Source: JAHFOW01 sp964370795 (GTDB lineage Bacteria; Planctomycetota; Brocadiia; Brocadiales; Brocadiaceae). From it: DNA of 14,108 bases. A program made the position numbers and the translations under genes. The stretch is taken from positions 1-14,108 of the forward strand of contig CAYJME010000071.1 in the NCBI GenBank assembly GCA_964370795.1, read 5' to 3'. Every line of letters begins with the position of its first letter. Position 1 is the stretch's first letter. This document shows positions 13,941 through 14,108 of the stretch, piece after piece. The notes beneath the pieces are model-generated. The model was not told where the DNA came from. It made no database searches and was given only the letters and a program-made list of their open reading frames with translations.

Positions 13941-14108
13941 ATTGTAATATACCAATAAATTTCATAAACCATCACACAGATATATCAATCTGCATTCGTT
14001 GCATGTTTGAGAACCTTTTTCGTTGAATCAAAGTAGCTGATATGCACCTTGTCTTAACCCAAGTTCGACAAAACCACCCAGGAAAATGGCAAAAAAGGGC
14101 TAAAAAAG
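13941..14108. other. Unassigned AT-rich end of window
   Basis: I see no supported coding region, RNA gene or terminator in these 168 bases on either strand. A weak CAGAT/ATCTG inverted repeat near 13978 is unremarkable. The stretch could be upstream sequence of a gene beyond the window. Confidence 0.4.

Overview
The window reads as a stretch of chromosome from a moderately AT-rich bacterium, mostly core housekeeping genes with three kinds of short dispersed-repeat-like sequence. Gene order, AT-rich spacers and the repeat types recall planctomycetes of the anammox group (Brocadiales). That placement is an inference from general familiarity, not a database match, and should be held loosely.

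Layout. Bases 1-50 are the 3' part of a tRNA with a long variable arm and an 8-bp acceptor strand, best read as selenocysteine tRNA (selC). Downstream on the same strand is hypF (188-2581), the carbamoyltransferase that starts synthesis of the CN ligands of [NiFe] hydrogenases. It converges on a ten-gene block that runs leftward on the minus strand from 12089 to 2605: pheA, tpiA, secG, yicC, gmk, a stand-alone CoaC-like flavoprotein, dut, ftsK, rimO and pgsA. Most junctions are short or overlapping, so one long transcript is plausible. It would serve phenylalanine synthesis, glycolysis, protein export, RNA turnover, GMP phosphorylation, coenzyme A synthesis, dUTP removal, chromosome segregation, ribosomal protein S12 modification and phospholipid synthesis.

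A 451-bp AT-rich spacer (12090-12540) separates this block from a divergent plus-strand pair: a NYN/PIN-like putative ribonuclease gene (12541-13077) whose end overlaps rnc, RNase III (13058-13774). The spacer holds two promoter candidates that share a mirrored GACTGTCA box, and a long leader before the NYN gene with several inverted repeats. After rnc lies a 142-bp element with imperfect terminal inverted repeats around a perfect 30-bp palindrome. The last 168 bases hold nothing I recognise.

No whole new system such as a defence island or CRISPR array is visible. The points most worth attention are: the selenocysteine tRNA beside a hydrogenase maturation gene; the CoaC-like protein, which has lost the usual catalytic cysteine and the CoaB half; a histidine-rich tail on SecG; repeat sequences that enter the hypF reading frame and supply the rimO stop codon; and an NYN-RNase III pair behind a structured leader.
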